A stretch of 64,000 bases of DNA from Allobosea sp. 67-29 (GTDB taxonomy: Bacteria; Pseudomonadota; Alphaproteobacteria; Rhizobiales; Beijerinckiaceae), in contig NZ_MKSQ01000022.1 of the NCBI RefSeq assembly GCF_001898115.1, positions 62,001-126,000 of the forward strand, written 5' to 3'. Positions 8,997 through 18,429 of the stretch are shown here, in pieces. The number at the start of each line of letters is the position of its first letter. The first letter of the stretch is position 1. A model generated the notes under the pieces. The model had not been told where the DNA came from. It worked only from the letters and a program-made list of their open reading frames with translations, and did not search any database. The position numbers were made by a program, and so were the translations under genes.

Positions 8997-9437
8997 ATGG
9001 ACGAGACCAGCGTTGATCGCCGCATCCGGACCAGTTTCGCCAAGCAAGGCCTCATGCAAACGCTCGGTGCCAACCTTGTCCATGTCTCGCCCGGTCAGGT
9101 GGAAATCGCTCTGACGCCTCGGCCCGAGATCGCGCAGCAGCATGGCTTCGTGCATGCGGGCGCGGTGAGCGCCATCGCGGACAGCGCAGCCGGCTATGCC
9201 GCACTCAGCGTGATGCCTGCCGATCGCGGCATCCTGACGACGGAATTCAAGATCAACCTGCTCGCACCCGCTGCCGGCACGCGCATCGTCGCGCGGGGCA
9301 AGGTGGTCAAGGCCGGCCGGACCTTGACCCTGGCGCAGAGCGAGGTTCTCGCCGAGAATGACGGCAAGGAGCGGCTCGTCGCCCTGCTGACCGCGACCTT
9401 GATGACGATCGAGGGCCGCGACGGCATCGTGGATTGA
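8997..9437 (+). CDS. PaaI-type hotdog thioesterase
   Basis: 146 residues with a single hotdog domain. The segment QQHGFVHAGAVSAIADSAAGYAA carries the HGG/HAG loop and helix of PaaI-like acyl-CoA thioesterases. The frame is open back to 8868, but the ATG at 8997 has GGGAGGATC at the right distance and gives the family length. The likely substrate is an aromatic or medium-chain acyl-CoA, not predictable from sequence. It stands alone between divergent and convergent neighbours. Confidence 0.85.
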   Translation: MDETSVDRRIRTSFAKQGLMQTLGANLVHVSPGQVEIALTPRPEIAQQHGFVHAGAVSAIADSAAGYAALSVMPADRGILTTEFKINLLAPAAGTRIVARGKVVKAGRTLTLAQSEVLAENDGKERLVALLTATLMTIEGRDGIVD

Positions 9438-9452
9438 TCAGGGCCTGCCGCC

Positions 9453-10544
9453 CTACATCACCACCGTGATCGTTTCTGCCGCGCGCGTCAGCCCGGTATA
9501 GAGCCAGCGTGCCCGGTGCTCGCGGAAGGCGAAGCTCTCGTCGAAGAGCACGACGTCGTCCCACTGCGAGCCCTGCGCCTTGTGAACGGTCAGCGCATAG
9601 CCGAAAGTGAATTCATCGGTGTGCTTGCGCAGCTCCCAGGGAATCTCCTCCTCGGTGCCGTCGAAGAAGTTGGGCAGCACCGAAACCTTGACCGCACGGG
9701 CGCCGGTGTCGTCCTCCGGCGTGACGCGCATGGTGACGAGCCCCTTCTTCGAGGTCTTGATCTCCTGGACGATCCAGGAGCCGCCATTGAGCAGCCCCTT
9801 GCTCTTGTCGTTGCGCAGGCAGACGAGCTTCTCGCCGGCAACGGGATTGGTTTCCGTCCGCCCCATCAGCTGCCGGATGCGGGCATTGTAGCCGCGCCGC
9901 GTCTTGTTCATGCCGACCAGCACCTGGTCGGCCGCCATCACGATCTCGGGGTTGACCTCCGCGCGACGGATCACCCGGCTCGGCCCGTAATCGCCATAGT
10001 CGAGCCGCCCGCCTTCGCGCACGGTCATCGACATCCGAACGATCGGATTGTCGGCCGCCTGACGATGGACCTCCGTCAGCATCACGTCGGACTCCTGCTC
10101 CGTGAAGAAGCCGCCGCCCTTCACCGGCGGCAACTGCGCGGGATCGCCGAGCACCAGCACCGGCGTGCCGAAGGAGAGCAGGTCGCGGCCCAGTTCCTCG
10201 TCGACCATCGAGCATTCGTCGATGACGATCAGCTTGGCCTTGGCCGCGTTGCTTTCACGGTTGATGACGAAGGTCGGGCTCTCCTCGTCGACCCCGCGCG
10301 AGCGGTAGATCAGGGAATGGATGGTCTGGGCTTCGCCGCAGCCCTTGTTGCGCAGCACCAGCGCGGCCTTGCCGGTGTAGGCGGCGAAGACGACATCGCC
10401 GTCCACCGCCTCGGCGATGTGCCGGGCGAGCGTGGTCTTGCCGGTGCCGGCATAGCCGAACAGGCGGAACACCTGCGGCGTGCCCGCCTGCAGCCAGCGC
10501 GCCACCTCGGACAAGGCGGCATCCTGCTGAAGCGACCAGCTCAT
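9453..10544 (-). CDS. RecD-like superfamily 1 ATP-dependent helicase
   Basis: 363 residues. It has Walker A GYAGTGKTT at about 29-37, a DECSM Walker B box (VIDECSMVDEELG), a GDPAQLPPV motif III, and the C-terminal TVHKAQGSQWDDV motif of UvrD/RecD helicases. It is much shorter than RecD2 or TraI and lacks the N-terminal helix-hairpin-helix repeats, so it is a minimal helicase of the RecD/Pif1 group, as often seen in phages and alphaproteobacteria. The start at 10544 (MSWSLQQDAAL) is chosen over a longer frame because it places the Q-motif-like QQDAAL at the N-terminus. The cellular role is unknown. Confidence 0.83.
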   Translation of the reverse strand: MSWSLQQDAALSEVARWLQAGTPQVFRLFGYAGTGKTTLARHIAEAVDGDVVFAAYTGKAALVLRNKGCGEAQTIHSLIYRSRGVDEESPTFVINRESNAAKAKLIVIDECSMVDEELGRDLLSFGTPVLVLGDPAQLPPVKGGGFFTEQESDVMLTEVHRQAADNPIVRMSMTVREGGRLDYGDYGPSRVIRRAEVNPEIVMAADQVLVGMNKTRRGYNARIRQLMGRTETNPVAGEKLVCLRNDKSKGLLNGGSWIVQEIKTSKKGLVTMRVTPEDDTGARAVKVSVLPNFFDGTEEEIPWELRKHTDEFTFGYALTVHKAQGSQWDDVVLFDESFAFREHRARWLYTGLTRAAETITVVM

Positions 10545-10614
10545 CGGAAGGCAATCACGGCGGACATGCCGCAGATGGGGCCGAGTCGCGCGCCGAAGGC
10601 AAGCCCGCCGGCGC

Positions 10615-12294
10615 TCAGGCGGCGCGCAGCCGCTGGACGAAGGCGGCCGCCTCGACCTGCAGGGCGGCGATGCGCTCGTCGAGGTCGCGCGCGCTGAGCG
10701 CGCCCATGTCGGCCTGATTGACCGTCTGCATATTGGCGGCGGCAATTTCGGCCATCGCCATCACGGCCGTGCCGGTGACGTCGGAAATCCGCGCCACGGT
10801 ATCGCCCAGGGAGCCGAGCAGCTCCGCATTCGATCCGACCATGGTCGCGATCTCGGTGCCCGTCTGCTCGACGGCAAGGATGCTGTTGCCGATGGTGGAG
10901 ACCGCACCCGCCGCATGCGAAAGCGCCTGGTCGACCTGAGCGATGCGCCCGACGATGCGCGAGGTCGCCTCCGCGGTCTGGCCGGCCAGCGCCTTGACCT
11001 CGGACGCGACCACCGCGAAGCCGCGGCCATGCGTGCCGGCGCGCGCGGCCTCGATCGTGGCGTTGAGCGCCAGCAGGTTGGTCTGCCGCGCGACCGCCTC
11101 GATGATTCCGACGACGTCGCGGATCTGCGCGGCCTTCTCGGTCAGCTCGGCGACCAGCTTGTGCGCGCCGGTCGCCTCCTGGCTCGCGGCGCTCGCCATC
11201 TCCGAAACGCGCCGGACCTCATCGTTGATCTGCCCGATCACCAGCTCCATCCGCAGCGCCGCCTCGGTCGTGCGATTGGCCTCGATGCCCGCGCCGGTCA
11301 CCGACGCCGCCGCGATCTCGGAGCTCTTCGACACCTGTTCGACCCGAACGGCCGCATCCTGCAACGTCGCGCGCAGCACTTCGCTCGCCCGCCCGATCTC
11401 GCCGAGCAGAACGCCGAGCCGCGCCTCGAAATCATCGGCGATGCGGGTCAGTTCCTGGCTGCGCAGCCGCTGATGCTGGCGCGCCTGCCCGGCCTCGGTC
11501 TCGCGCGTCACCAGCGTCGCCCGAACCTCGCTGAGCTGCCGCACGGTGCGGGCGAGCTCGCCGATCTCATCGGACCGGGCGCAATGGGGTACGTCGATGA
11601 CCTCGTTCGAACGCGTGGCCGTGCGGATGGACGCCATGAGCTCGCGCAGCGGCCCTGTCAGATGGCGGCGCATCACCAGCAGCGCGATCAGCCCTCCGCC
11701 GAGCGGCAGCAGCAGCGCGACAGCGATCGTCAGCAGCCTTACCCTCTCCGCCCTTTCCCCGGCCCTGACGGCCGCGCCATTCGCCCTCTTCGCCAACTCG
11801 TCCCTCATCGACGACGTGGTCGCGATGATCTGGCTGACGTTGAGGCGTGCTTCCTGCGCGCCGGCTTCCAGGATCGCGGCCTTTGCCGAGACGCGCCGGC
11901 CGATCTCGACGATACTGCGCTGGAAAGCGATGAAGGTGTTGATCCGGGCGTTGAGCGTGGGATTTGCGTCGCTCATTGCCCTCGGCAGGGTCGCGATGAA
12001 GTGCGCGCGCGCCGCGTCGACGAGCTCGATCGCCGCATCCAGCCTCTCGAGCGAGGCTTCGATCTCCGCGGTCGTCGCCTCCTCGTCCAGCCGCCCGAGC
12101 AGCGCGGCATGGGCGACGCGGCTCGCGAGCAGGGAAGCGCTGCTGGCGAGCGCAATGCCGGAGAAGGCCTCGCGGTCGATGCGCCTGACGTCGTCGAGCC
12201 CGCGCAGCGCGCTGACGAGCCCGAGCGCGGCGGCGACGCTCAGCAAGGCAAAGAGCATCATGATCTTCGCCGTCAGTCCCAGTCGCCGTCTCAT
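10615..12294 (-). CDS. Methyl-accepting chemotaxis protein, four-helix sensor type
   Basis: 559 residues. It has a first membrane helix (about 8-28), a periplasmic helical sensor of about 160 residues, a second helix (about 190-212) and HAMP. The signalling domain has the hairpin tip region ([42 protein letters not shown]). The protein ends QRLRAA, with no CheR-docking pentapeptide. GTG 12300 is an alternative start; ATG 12294 is preferred. The ligand is unknown. No che genes are nearby, so this is an orphan receptor that would feed a chemotaxis array encoded elsewhere. Confidence 0.92.
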   Translation of the reverse strand: MRRRLGLTAKIMMLFALLSVAAALGLVSALRGLDDVRRIDREAFSGIALASSASLLASRVAHAALLGRLDEEATTAEIEASLERLDAAIELVDAARAHFIATLPRAMSDANPTLNARINTFIAFQRSIVEIGRRVSAKAAILEAGAQEARLNVSQIIATTSSMRDELAKRANGAAVRAGERAERVRLLTIAVALLLPLGGGLIALLVMRRHLTGPLRELMASIRTATRSNEVIDVPHCARSDEIGELARTVRQLSEVRATLVTRETEAGQARQHQRLRSQELTRIADDFEARLGVLLGEIGRASEVLRATLQDAAVRVEQVSKSSEIAAASVTGAGIEANRTTEAALRMELVIGQINDEVRRVSEMASAASQEATGAHKLVAELTEKAAQIRDVVGIIEAVARQTNLLALNATIEAARAGTHGRGFAVVASEVKALAGQTAEATSRIVGRIAQVDQALSHAAGAVSTIGNSILAVEQTGTEIATMVGSNAELLGSLGDTVARISDVTGTAVMAMAEIAAANMQTVNQADMGALSARDLDERIAALQVEAAAFVQRLRAA

Positions 12295-12503
12295 CGTCAC
12301 CGTCCGTCGTCCGCCGCCTGTTTCGCAGGCGCGAACGAACGAGGGGTTAACGGAGAAAAATAAAACACGAATATTCAGATAGTTAGCCGGGAAATCGACG
12401 TTTCGCGCCCCGATCTCGAGGAGGCTTTCTCATTGCAACGGCGGATCGAATCCCCGGGCGGCGGGCTCTGGCCAATGACATGGCGAATCTCTAGCGTTCG
12501 CTC

Positions 12504-13493
12504 ATGAGACCACGCGCGATCCGCCTTCTCCTGCTTTGTCTTGGCATCATCTTCGCGGGCTACGCGGCCTTCGTACTCTCGCCCTGGCCGTCGGCGCTGC
12601 TGATCCGGGGTGTCTTCGCCTATACCGCGTTGAAAAGCGGCGAAGCGCTCGCGAGGCATGTCCCGGCCGGCATCGGCGAGCAGCGCGATATCGCCTACGG
12701 CGCCGGAGCCGACGAGCGCCTCGACGTCTACCTGCCGCCGGGCGGCGCCCGGCCAGGCGCGCCGACGCTGGTCTGGATCCATGGCGGCGGCTTCGTCGGC
12801 GGAGACCGGCAGGATGTCGCCCCTTATCTCAAAATTCTCGCCGGAAGAGGCTATGCCGCCGTCGCGATCGGGTACAGCCGCGCTCCGGGCGCGCGCTACC
12901 CCACGCCGGTGTTTCAGGCGAACACGGCGCTCGCCTTCCTCCAGAAGGAAGGCGAGCGGTTCGGTATCGACCCGACCGGGATCGTCCTGGCCGGCGATTC
13001 GGCCGGTGCCCATATCGCAGCGCAGCTTGCCGCCGGGCTGACCGGCAGAGACTACGCCGAGCAGCTCGGCCTGCCGCCGGGTATGGAACCGCACCGGCTC
13101 CGGGCCGTCGTCCTGTTCTGCGGGGCCTTCGATCCGACCGCTTTCGACTTCACCGGACCTTTCGGCACCTTCGTCCGATCGGTCCTGTTCGCCTATTTCG
13201 GCTCGGCAAACCCGCTTGACGATCCTCGGATCACCGAAGCCGCGCTGCCGCGCTACGTCACCTCCGCGTTCCCGCGCAGCTTCATCTCGGCCGGCAATGG
13301 CGATCCGCTGGCACCGCAATCGGTGGCCATGACCCAGGCGCTGCGCGATCGCGGCGTGGTGGTCGACACGCTGTTCTTCCAAGCGGGAACCGAGCCGGCT
13401 CTGCCCCATGAATACCAGTTCGACCTCGACCGGCCGGAGGGCCGGGAGGCGCTCCGCCGGCTGAGCGCCTTCCTGACGGATCTGCAGCGGTAG
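12504..13493 (+). CDS. Membrane-anchored alpha/beta hydrolase (esterase/lipase, HSL-like)
   Basis: 329 residues. A hydrophobic N-terminal segment (about 5-28) looks like an uncleaved anchor or signal. The catalytic domain has WIHGGGFVGG (oxyanion loop), GDSAGAH (nucleophile serine) and a C-terminal HEY histidine with a GDPLAP segment that could supply the acid. This order fits the carboxylesterase/hormone-sensitive lipase group (BD-FAE type). The substrate is unknown. It is divergent from the chemoreceptor gene with about 200 bases between them. Confidence 0.85.
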   Translation: MRPRAIRLLLLCLGIIFAGYAAFVLSPWPSALLIRGVFAYTALKSGEALARHVPAGIGEQRDIAYGAGADERLDVYLPPGGARPGAPTLVWIHGGGFVGGDRQDVAPYLKILAGRGYAAVAIGYSRAPGARYPTPVFQANTALAFLQKEGERFGIDPTGIVLAGDSAGAHIAAQLAAGLTGRDYAEQLGLPPGMEPHRLRAVVLFCGAFDPTAFDFTGPFGTFVRSVLFAYFGSANPLDDPRITEAALPRYVTSAFPRSFISAGNGDPLAPQSVAMTQALRDRGVVVDTLFFQAGTEPALPHEYQFDLDRPEGREALRRLSAFLTDLQR

Positions 13494-13547
13494 AAGTCAC
13501 GGATCAGAGGAAGCTGGCCCGTCCCGGATCCGGCATCGGCGCTGCCG

Positions 13548-13925
13548 CTAGGCCTGCCTGCGGGTGATGACGGTCAACGCCCCGTTCTGGTCGATCTGGG
13601 CGATCAGGACGTCGCGGGCGGAGAACCCCTTCGCTTCCACCGCCGTCTTTATCATCGGCGCACGCTCGACGGCGTTCTGCAGTCGCTCCCGGTCCTCGGC
13701 CGAGCGCTTCGCCACCAGCGCGTCGACCTGCGTCTTGGTGGCGTCGGGAAGCTCGTTGAAATCCACCACCTTGACCGATCTGATCGCCGGCGCCGGAGAC
13801 GGCGGCTGCGTCGGCGAAGGCGCCTGGGACGGGTTCGGCCCGGGCTGCGGCGATGGCGACTGGGCCTGCGCCGCGCCGGCGAGGACAAACGCGGTACCGG
13901 CGGCGGCAAGCATCATCATGCGCAT
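13548..13925 (-). CDS. Secreted proline-rich small protein, unknown
   Basis: 125 residues with a clear Sec signal (MRMMMLAAAGTAFVLAGAAQAQ). A proline/serine/glutamine linker at about 23-48 (repeats of PSP and PTQP) and a charged helical-to-beta C-terminal domain (VKVVDFNELP, VLIAQIDQNGALTVITR) follow. I do not recognise the family. AAGGAAGG upstream of the ATG supports the start. It is convergent with the hydrolase gene. A periplasmic or surface protein is likely. Confidence 0.68.
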   Translation of the reverse strand: MRMMMLAAAGTAFVLAGAAQAQSPSPQPGPNPSQAPSPTQPPSPAPAIRSVKVVDFNELPDATKTQVDALVAKRSAEDRERLQNAVERAPMIKTAVEAKGFSARDVLIAQIDQNGALTVITRRQA

Positions 13926-14196
13926 CGGAGTTCCTTCCTTCGGTTGCGGATGAAGGCCAATTCCATCGTCCGAATGGGTTCGGAAGCTGAAGCCGGCCGG
14001 GTCATTTCATGATCATGTCGCGGCACGAATGCGACCGCACCGACATGCTGCCGATCGATCCCGGTGCGGCCCGCGCGCCCTGCGGCACGGTTCCGCCGCT
14101 CGGCATCAGACGACGGAATGACGCCCATGCGGCGAGAGGCTTGCCAGGATCGGCGGGCCGGGCCAGGGAGATGCGCCCGAGGAAACGCCAGCCGCC

Positions 14197-15105
14197 ATGA
14201 CCACCCGCAATGCCTCCCTGATCGGCATCGCCACGATGCTGCTCGGCATCCTGCTGTTCTCGCTCAACGACGTCATGGGCAAGTGGCTGGTCTCGACCTA
14301 CACGCCCGGCCAGCTCATGCTGGTCCGCAGCGCCGCGGCGCTCCTCGTGCTCTCGCCCTTCATCCTGAAGCAGGGCCTGCGCCGGACCTTGCGGCCCGAG
14401 CGGCCCCGCCTGCAATGGCTGCGTGTCGCGATCGGCGCCACCGAATCGACGCTGTTCTACGTCTGCGTCGCGCATCTACCCCTGGCCGACACGATGACGC
14501 TCTGGATGGCCGCGCCGATCTGGGCCGTGCTGCTCGCCGCACTGCTGCTCGGCGAGAAGGTCGATCCCGCCCGCTGGGTCGCGGCGGGCCTGGGGTTCCT
14601 CGGCGTTGCCCTGGCGCTGGCGCCGACGGGAGCGAGCTTCTCGCCTCCCGCACTGCTTGCTCTGGCAGGCAGCATCCTGTTCGCAGCCCTGCTGATCGCC
14701 GGCCGCAAGCTGCGCGGCACGCCCGACGTCACGCTCGTCGCCTGGCAGACCTTCGGCTCGCTCCTGCTCGGCATCGCCCTCTTACCGTTCGGATGGGTGA
14801 TGCCGACGCCCCGTGATTTCGGCCTGCTCGCCCTGCTCGGCATCGTTGCCCTGCTCGGCCATCTCTGCGTGACGCGCTCGCTGAAACTGGCGGAAGCCTC
14901 GGTCGTCGCACCGTATCAATATACCTTCATCATCTGGGCGCTGCTCTTCGGCTGGCTCTTCTTTGGCGACTGGCCCACCGTGCCGATGCTCTGCGGAGCC
15001 GCCCTGATCGTAGCCGCAGGCCTTGCGCTGATCCTGCTCGAAAGGCGCTCGGTGCGCGCGCCTTCCCTCCCCGTCCGGAAGGTCCCGATCCCGCAGCAAC
15101 CCTGA
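14197..15105 (+). CDS. EamA/DMT-family transporter
   Basis: 302 residues with ten predicted membrane helices in two homologous halves, each an EamA domain (first half starting IGIATMLLGILLFSLNDVMGKWLV, second half with SLLLGIALLPFGWV). These are inner-membrane metabolite exporters for amino acids, nucleosides or drugs; the substrate cannot be read from the sequence. Between the preceding divergent secreted-protein gene and this one is a leader of about 270 bases with no convincing gene. An iron alcohol dehydrogenase gene follows 87 bases on. Confidence 0.9.
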   Translation: MTTRNASLIGIATMLLGILLFSLNDVMGKWLVSTYTPGQLMLVRSAAALLVLSPFILKQGLRRTLRPERPRLQWLRVAIGATESTLFYVCVAHLPLADTMTLWMAAPIWAVLLAALLLGEKVDPARWVAAGLGFLGVALALAPTGASFSPPALLALAGSILFAALLIAGRKLRGTPDVTLVAWQTFGSLLLGIALLPFGWVMPTPRDFGLLALLGIVALLGHLCVTRSLKLAEASVVAPYQYTFIIWALLFGWLFFGDWPTVPMLCGAALIVAAGLALILLERRSVRAPSLPVRKVPIPQQP

Positions 15106-15192
15106 TCTGAGCGCATGAGGCTTGGCACCGGCGGCGCCGATGGGCGAGAAAGCCCAACCCCGGCGACGATCCCAAGCCGGCCGGAGGACGCC

Positions 15193-16323
15193 ATGGCACT
15201 GATCACCTATCTCACCACAATCAAGTTCGGCTTCGGAGAGATCGCCGGAATCGAGGCTGACCTCGCCACGCTCGGCGTCGCGAAACCCTTGATCGTCACC
15301 GACCGGGGAATCGTCGCGGCAGGGCTGATCGACGCAATCGGCCAAAATGCCGGCCGGCTCAAGGAAGCGCCGGTCTTCAGCGACACGCCGACCAATCCCA
15401 CCGAGGAGGCGGTCGAGGCGGCGCTTGCCTGCTATCGCCGGCATGGCTGCGACGGAATTGTCGCAATCGGCGGCGGCTCGCCGATCGACCTCGCCAAGGG
15501 CGTCGCGCTGCTCGCGACCCATGACGGCCCGCTCGAGACCTACGCCGCAATCCTCGGCGGCATTGCGAAGGTCACCGCGAGCGTCGCGCCGGTGGTCGCG
15601 GTCCCAACCACCTCCGGTACAGGCAGCGAGGTCGGCCGCGCCGCGCTGATCACGCTCAAGGACGGCCGCAAGCTGGGCTTCATCTCGCCGCATCTGATTC
15701 CGCGGCTCGCCATCTGCGACCCGGAACTGACCATGGGCCTCCCGGCCTGGCTCACCGCGGCAACCGGCATGGATGCGATCACCCATTGCATCGAGACCTA
15801 TCTCAGCCCGCGTGAGAATCCGCCGGCCGAGGCGATCGCGCTCGACGGCCTCACGCGCGCCGCCGCCCATATCGCCCGGGCCGTGCGCGACGGCCCCGAC
15901 CGCGACGCGCGCAGGGAGATGATGATGGCCGCCCTCGAAGGTGGCATGACCTTCCAGAAGGGGCTCGGCGCGGTCCACGCCCTCTCGCATCCGCTCGGCG
16001 GTCTGAAACAGGTCTCGCTGCACCACGGCACGCTGAACGCCGTGCTGCTGCCGGCGGTGCTGCGCTTCAACGCGCCCGCGGCCGCAGCGAAATATCGCGA
16101 GATCCGCCGGGTCCTGGGGCTCGCGCCGGATGCGGATCTCGCCGCCTGGGTCGCCGAGCTGGTCGCTAGCCTCGGCATGCCCGGCACGCTGACGGCGATG
16201 GGCGTGCCGCGGGAGGTCGTTCCCGCCATCGCTGCGGCGGCGACGCTGGATCATTCGAGCGCCACCAATCCCCGCCCCGCGACGGCAGCCGATTATGCCG
16301 CGATGCTGGAAGCTTCATTCTGA
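15193..16323 (+). CDS. Iron-containing (group III) alcohol dehydrogenase
   Basis: 376 residues. The N-terminal NAD(P)-binding half has the IGGGSPIDLAKG motif, and TTSGTGSEV follows. The C-terminal iron-binding half has the metal ligands in DAITHCIETYLS, GAVHALSHPLGG and HHGTLNAVLLP. It oxidises primary alcohols or reduces aldehydes in the cytoplasm. The frame is open from 15115, but ATG 15193 has GGAGG at the right distance. It may be cotranscribed with the preceding DMT transporter, though no direct functional link is evident. Confidence 0.93.
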   Translation: MALITYLTTIKFGFGEIAGIEADLATLGVAKPLIVTDRGIVAAGLIDAIGQNAGRLKEAPVFSDTPTNPTEEAVEAALACYRRHGCDGIVAIGGGSPIDLAKGVALLATHDGPLETYAAILGGIAKVTASVAPVVAVPTTSGTGSEVGRAALITLKDGRKLGFISPHLIPRLAICDPELTMGLPAWLTAATGMDAITHCIETYLSPRENPPAEAIALDGLTRAAAHIARAVRDGPDRDARREMMMAALEGGMTFQKGLGAVHALSHPLGGLKQVSLHHGTLNAVLLPAVLRFNAPAAAAKYREIRRVLGLAPDADLAAWVAELVASLGMPGTLTAMGVPREVVPAIAAAATLDHSSATNPRPATAADYAAMLEASF

Positions 16324-16335
16324 CGATCCGCGGCC

Positions 16336-16971
16336 TCAATAAAGCCGATCGCGATAGGCCTCCTCGAGGTTGCGATCGGCGGCATCCGCCTCGACCAGCC
16401 TGGTCTGCTCGGCCACGATGCGGCCGAGCGTGGGGAAACTGTGGCGCGGCACCTGCGTCGCGGGGTCCCATAGCCTCGACCGGATCAACGCCTTGCCGCA
16501 ATGGAAATAAGCTTCCTCGACGGAGACGATGATGCCCGTGATCGGTGGCCGCTGCTGCATCGTCGAGGGCTCCAGGAGCCCCGCATCGCGCGTCACGCGC
16601 GCCTTGCCGTTGACCCGCAGCGTCTCGTTGATGCCCGGAACCATGAAGACGATGCCGATGCCGGGCGAGGCAACGAGATTGCCGAAGCTGTCGATGCGGT
16701 TGTTGCCGCGGCGGTCGGGAACGAGAAGGGTGCGGTCGTCCAGCACGCGCACGAAGCCGGGGCCGTCGCCGCGCGGACTCGCGTCGACACCACCGGCGCC
16801 GTCACTGGTCGCGAGCACCAGAAACGGCGACAGGGCGATGAAGTCCCGGCAGAAGCGGTCGAGCCGGTCGAGCACCTTGTTCTGCACCACCGGACTGACC
16901 GCGCCGATATGGCTGCGCAGCGATGCCGCATCCTCGATACGCGCAGCCGGATCGTCGAAGCAATCGTCCAT
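16336..16971 (-). CDS. PPOX-class FMN-dependent flavoprotein
   Basis: 211 residues with the split-barrel FMN fold of pyridoxamine-phosphate-oxidase-like proteins: FLVLATSDGAGGVDASPRGD (strands 1-2) and DRRGNNRIDSFGNLVASPGIGIVFMVPG (FMN contacts). It resembles the MSMEG_1061/DR_2398 subgroup, whose substrates are not defined. The start ATG 16971 is preceded by AGGGAGGTG. It is convergent with the alcohol dehydrogenase gene. Confidence 0.85.
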   Translation of the reverse strand: MDDCFDDPAARIEDAASLRSHIGAVSPVVQNKVLDRLDRFCRDFIALSPFLVLATSDGAGGVDASPRGDGPGFVRVLDDRTLLVPDRRGNNRIDSFGNLVASPGIGIVFMVPGINETLRVNGKARVTRDAGLLEPSTMQQRPPITGIIVSVEEAYFHCGKALIRSRLWDPATQVPRHSFPTLGRIVAEQTRLVEADAADRNLEEAYRDRLY

Positions 16972-17196
16972 GCCCTCACCTCCCTGCGGTGACTGTCGCC
17001 GATAGGCGACCTTCCCGCCACAGCGCTCATGCCGGCCGCAGCCAGCGTAGTGCGCAGGGCGGGCGCACGCTCCGATAGGCCGAAATGCCACATCGGGCCG
17101 GCGCGGCGACCCAGGCCGGCGCTCACGCCTTGACCCCCGCCGGGCAGCCAGCCATCGTAAGCGAAACTCGCATCCGCCTTTATGAGGCCCGATTCC

Positions 17197-17658
17197 ATGC
17201 GCCGCGCCCTGCTTCGCACCACCCTCGCTTCCCTTGCCTGCCTGGCGGGCCTCGTCTCGGCCGAGGCTGCCGGACGGCGCTATGTCGCGCCGCTGGACCG
17301 TGCCGAGGAGCGTATCGTTCCGATGTATGGCGACCTGCCCGGCTGCGAGGACCCGGCCGTGCTGTCGCGGCTGAGCGGCTCGTTCGACTCGCGCGAGTCC
17401 ACCTATTGGGGGCCGCTTCAGGCGCTTGCTTATGACCATGTCGTGCAGATCGGCTTCCGCCCCTGGGGCGATGATTTCATTCCACGGCGCTTCTGCACGG
17501 CGCGCGTCATGCTGAACAACGGCGTCTATCACCGGGTCGACTACTCCGTCCGGGAAAATCTCGGGCTCTTCGGCAGGGGCTGGAACGTCAACTGGTGCGT
17601 CGCCGGGCTCGACCGCGAACTGTCCTACGCACCCAACTGCAAAATGGCGCGCCCCTGA
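17197..17658 (+). CDS. Secreted protein of unknown function
   Basis: 153 residues. The N-terminus (MRRALLRTTLASLACLAGLVSAEA) is a Sec signal. The mature part has four cysteines (GCED, FCTAR, NWCVAG, PNCK), which suggests two disulfides and periplasmic or extracellular location. I do not recognise the family. A start 15 bases upstream (17182) is possible; 17197 has GAGG upstream. The next gene encodes a secreted RNase T2 and starts 5 bases after this stop, so the two are cotranscribed and this protein might accompany the nuclease. Confidence 0.7.
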   Translation: MRRALLRTTLASLACLAGLVSAEAAGRRYVAPLDRAEERIVPMYGDLPGCEDPAVLSRLSGSFDSRESTYWGPLQALAYDHVVQIGFRPWGDDFIPRRFCTARVMLNNGVYHRVDYSVRENLGLFGRGWNVNWCVAGLDRELSYAPNCKMARP

Positions 17659-17663
17659 GCACC

Positions 17664-18326
17664 ATGCTGCGGCATCTGATTTCCGCGACCCTGGCCTGGC
17701 TCTGCCTCGCCGGCGCGGCGCAGGCACAGGGGTTCGGGCAACGCGGCCGCACGCCGGGCGATTTCGACTTCTACGTGCTGGCGCTGTCCTGGTCGCCGGG
17801 CTTCTGCGCGCTCGATGGCGATCGCGGACGCAATCGCGAGCAATGCGCCGACGGCGCCGGCCTTCGCTTCGTCGTTCACGGCCTCTGGCCGCAATACGAA
17901 CGCGGCTATCCCAGCGATTGCGGGCCTGGCCGCGCGCCGTCGCGCATGGCGATGTCCGAAGCCGAAGGCGTCTTCCCCAGCGAAGGGCTGGCCCGCTACG
18001 AATGGCGCAAGCACGGCACCTGCAGCGGCTCCGCCCCCGCCGATTATTTTCGGGACGTCCGGCGCGCGCGCGACAAGGTCGCGATTCCGCCGGCGCTGGC
18101 GCAGTCCGAGCGCGACCGCAGCTGGACGGTCCTCGATCTCGAGCGCGCCTTCGTCGCGGCCAATCCCGGTTTGCGGACGGACATGATGTCGGTTGCCTGC
18201 AAGCGCGGCGTGCTGCAGGAGGTCCGCATCTGTCTCGACAAGGATTTGCGCGGCTTCCGCAGTTGCCCGCAGGTCGATCGCTCCGGCTGCCGCGCGCGCG
18301 ACTTCACGGTCGTCGCCCCGCGTTGA
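17664..18326 (+). CDS. Secreted ribonuclease T2
   Basis: 220 residues with a signal peptide (MLRHLISATLAWLCLAGAAQAQ). Both catalytic segments are present: FVVHGLWPQY (CAS1) and YEWRKHGTCS (CAS2), with the two active histidines and the flanking cysteines. RNase T2 cleaves single-stranded RNA through 2',3'-cyclic phosphates, in the periplasm or outside the cell, often for phosphate or nucleotide scavenging. Length is typical of the bacterial form. The ATG 17664 is chosen because it gives a clean signal peptide. Confidence 0.93.
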   Translation: MLRHLISATLAWLCLAGAAQAQGFGQRGRTPGDFDFYVLALSWSPGFCALDGDRGRNREQCADGAGLRFVVHGLWPQYERGYPSDCGPGRAPSRMAMSEAEGVFPSEGLARYEWRKHGTCSGSAPADYFRDVRRARDKVAIPPALAQSERDRSWTVLDLERAFVAANPGLRTDMMSVACKRGVLQEVRICLDKDLRGFRSCPQVDRSGCRARDFTVVAPR

Positions 18327-18429
18327 GCGACGACGCTCCGCACCGGCTCAAACTATCTCTTTGTTATCGCGTCGGATTTGTCGGAAGACGCGATTTTCCG
18401 GCATCGCTTCGATGCTATAGAAGCGACGC

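Noticed and set aside
12375..13409. A 344-residue minus-strand frame opposite the alpha/beta hydrolase
   Set aside because: Composition is Arg/Gly/Ala/Asp rich without domains, while the plus strand carries HGGGF and GDSAG motifs.
14009..14200. A 63-codon frame whose stop overlaps the EamA start as ATGA
   Set aside because: The overlap looked like coupling, but the product is Arg/Pro-rich and lacks any known motif or good ribosome site. It is more likely leader sequence.
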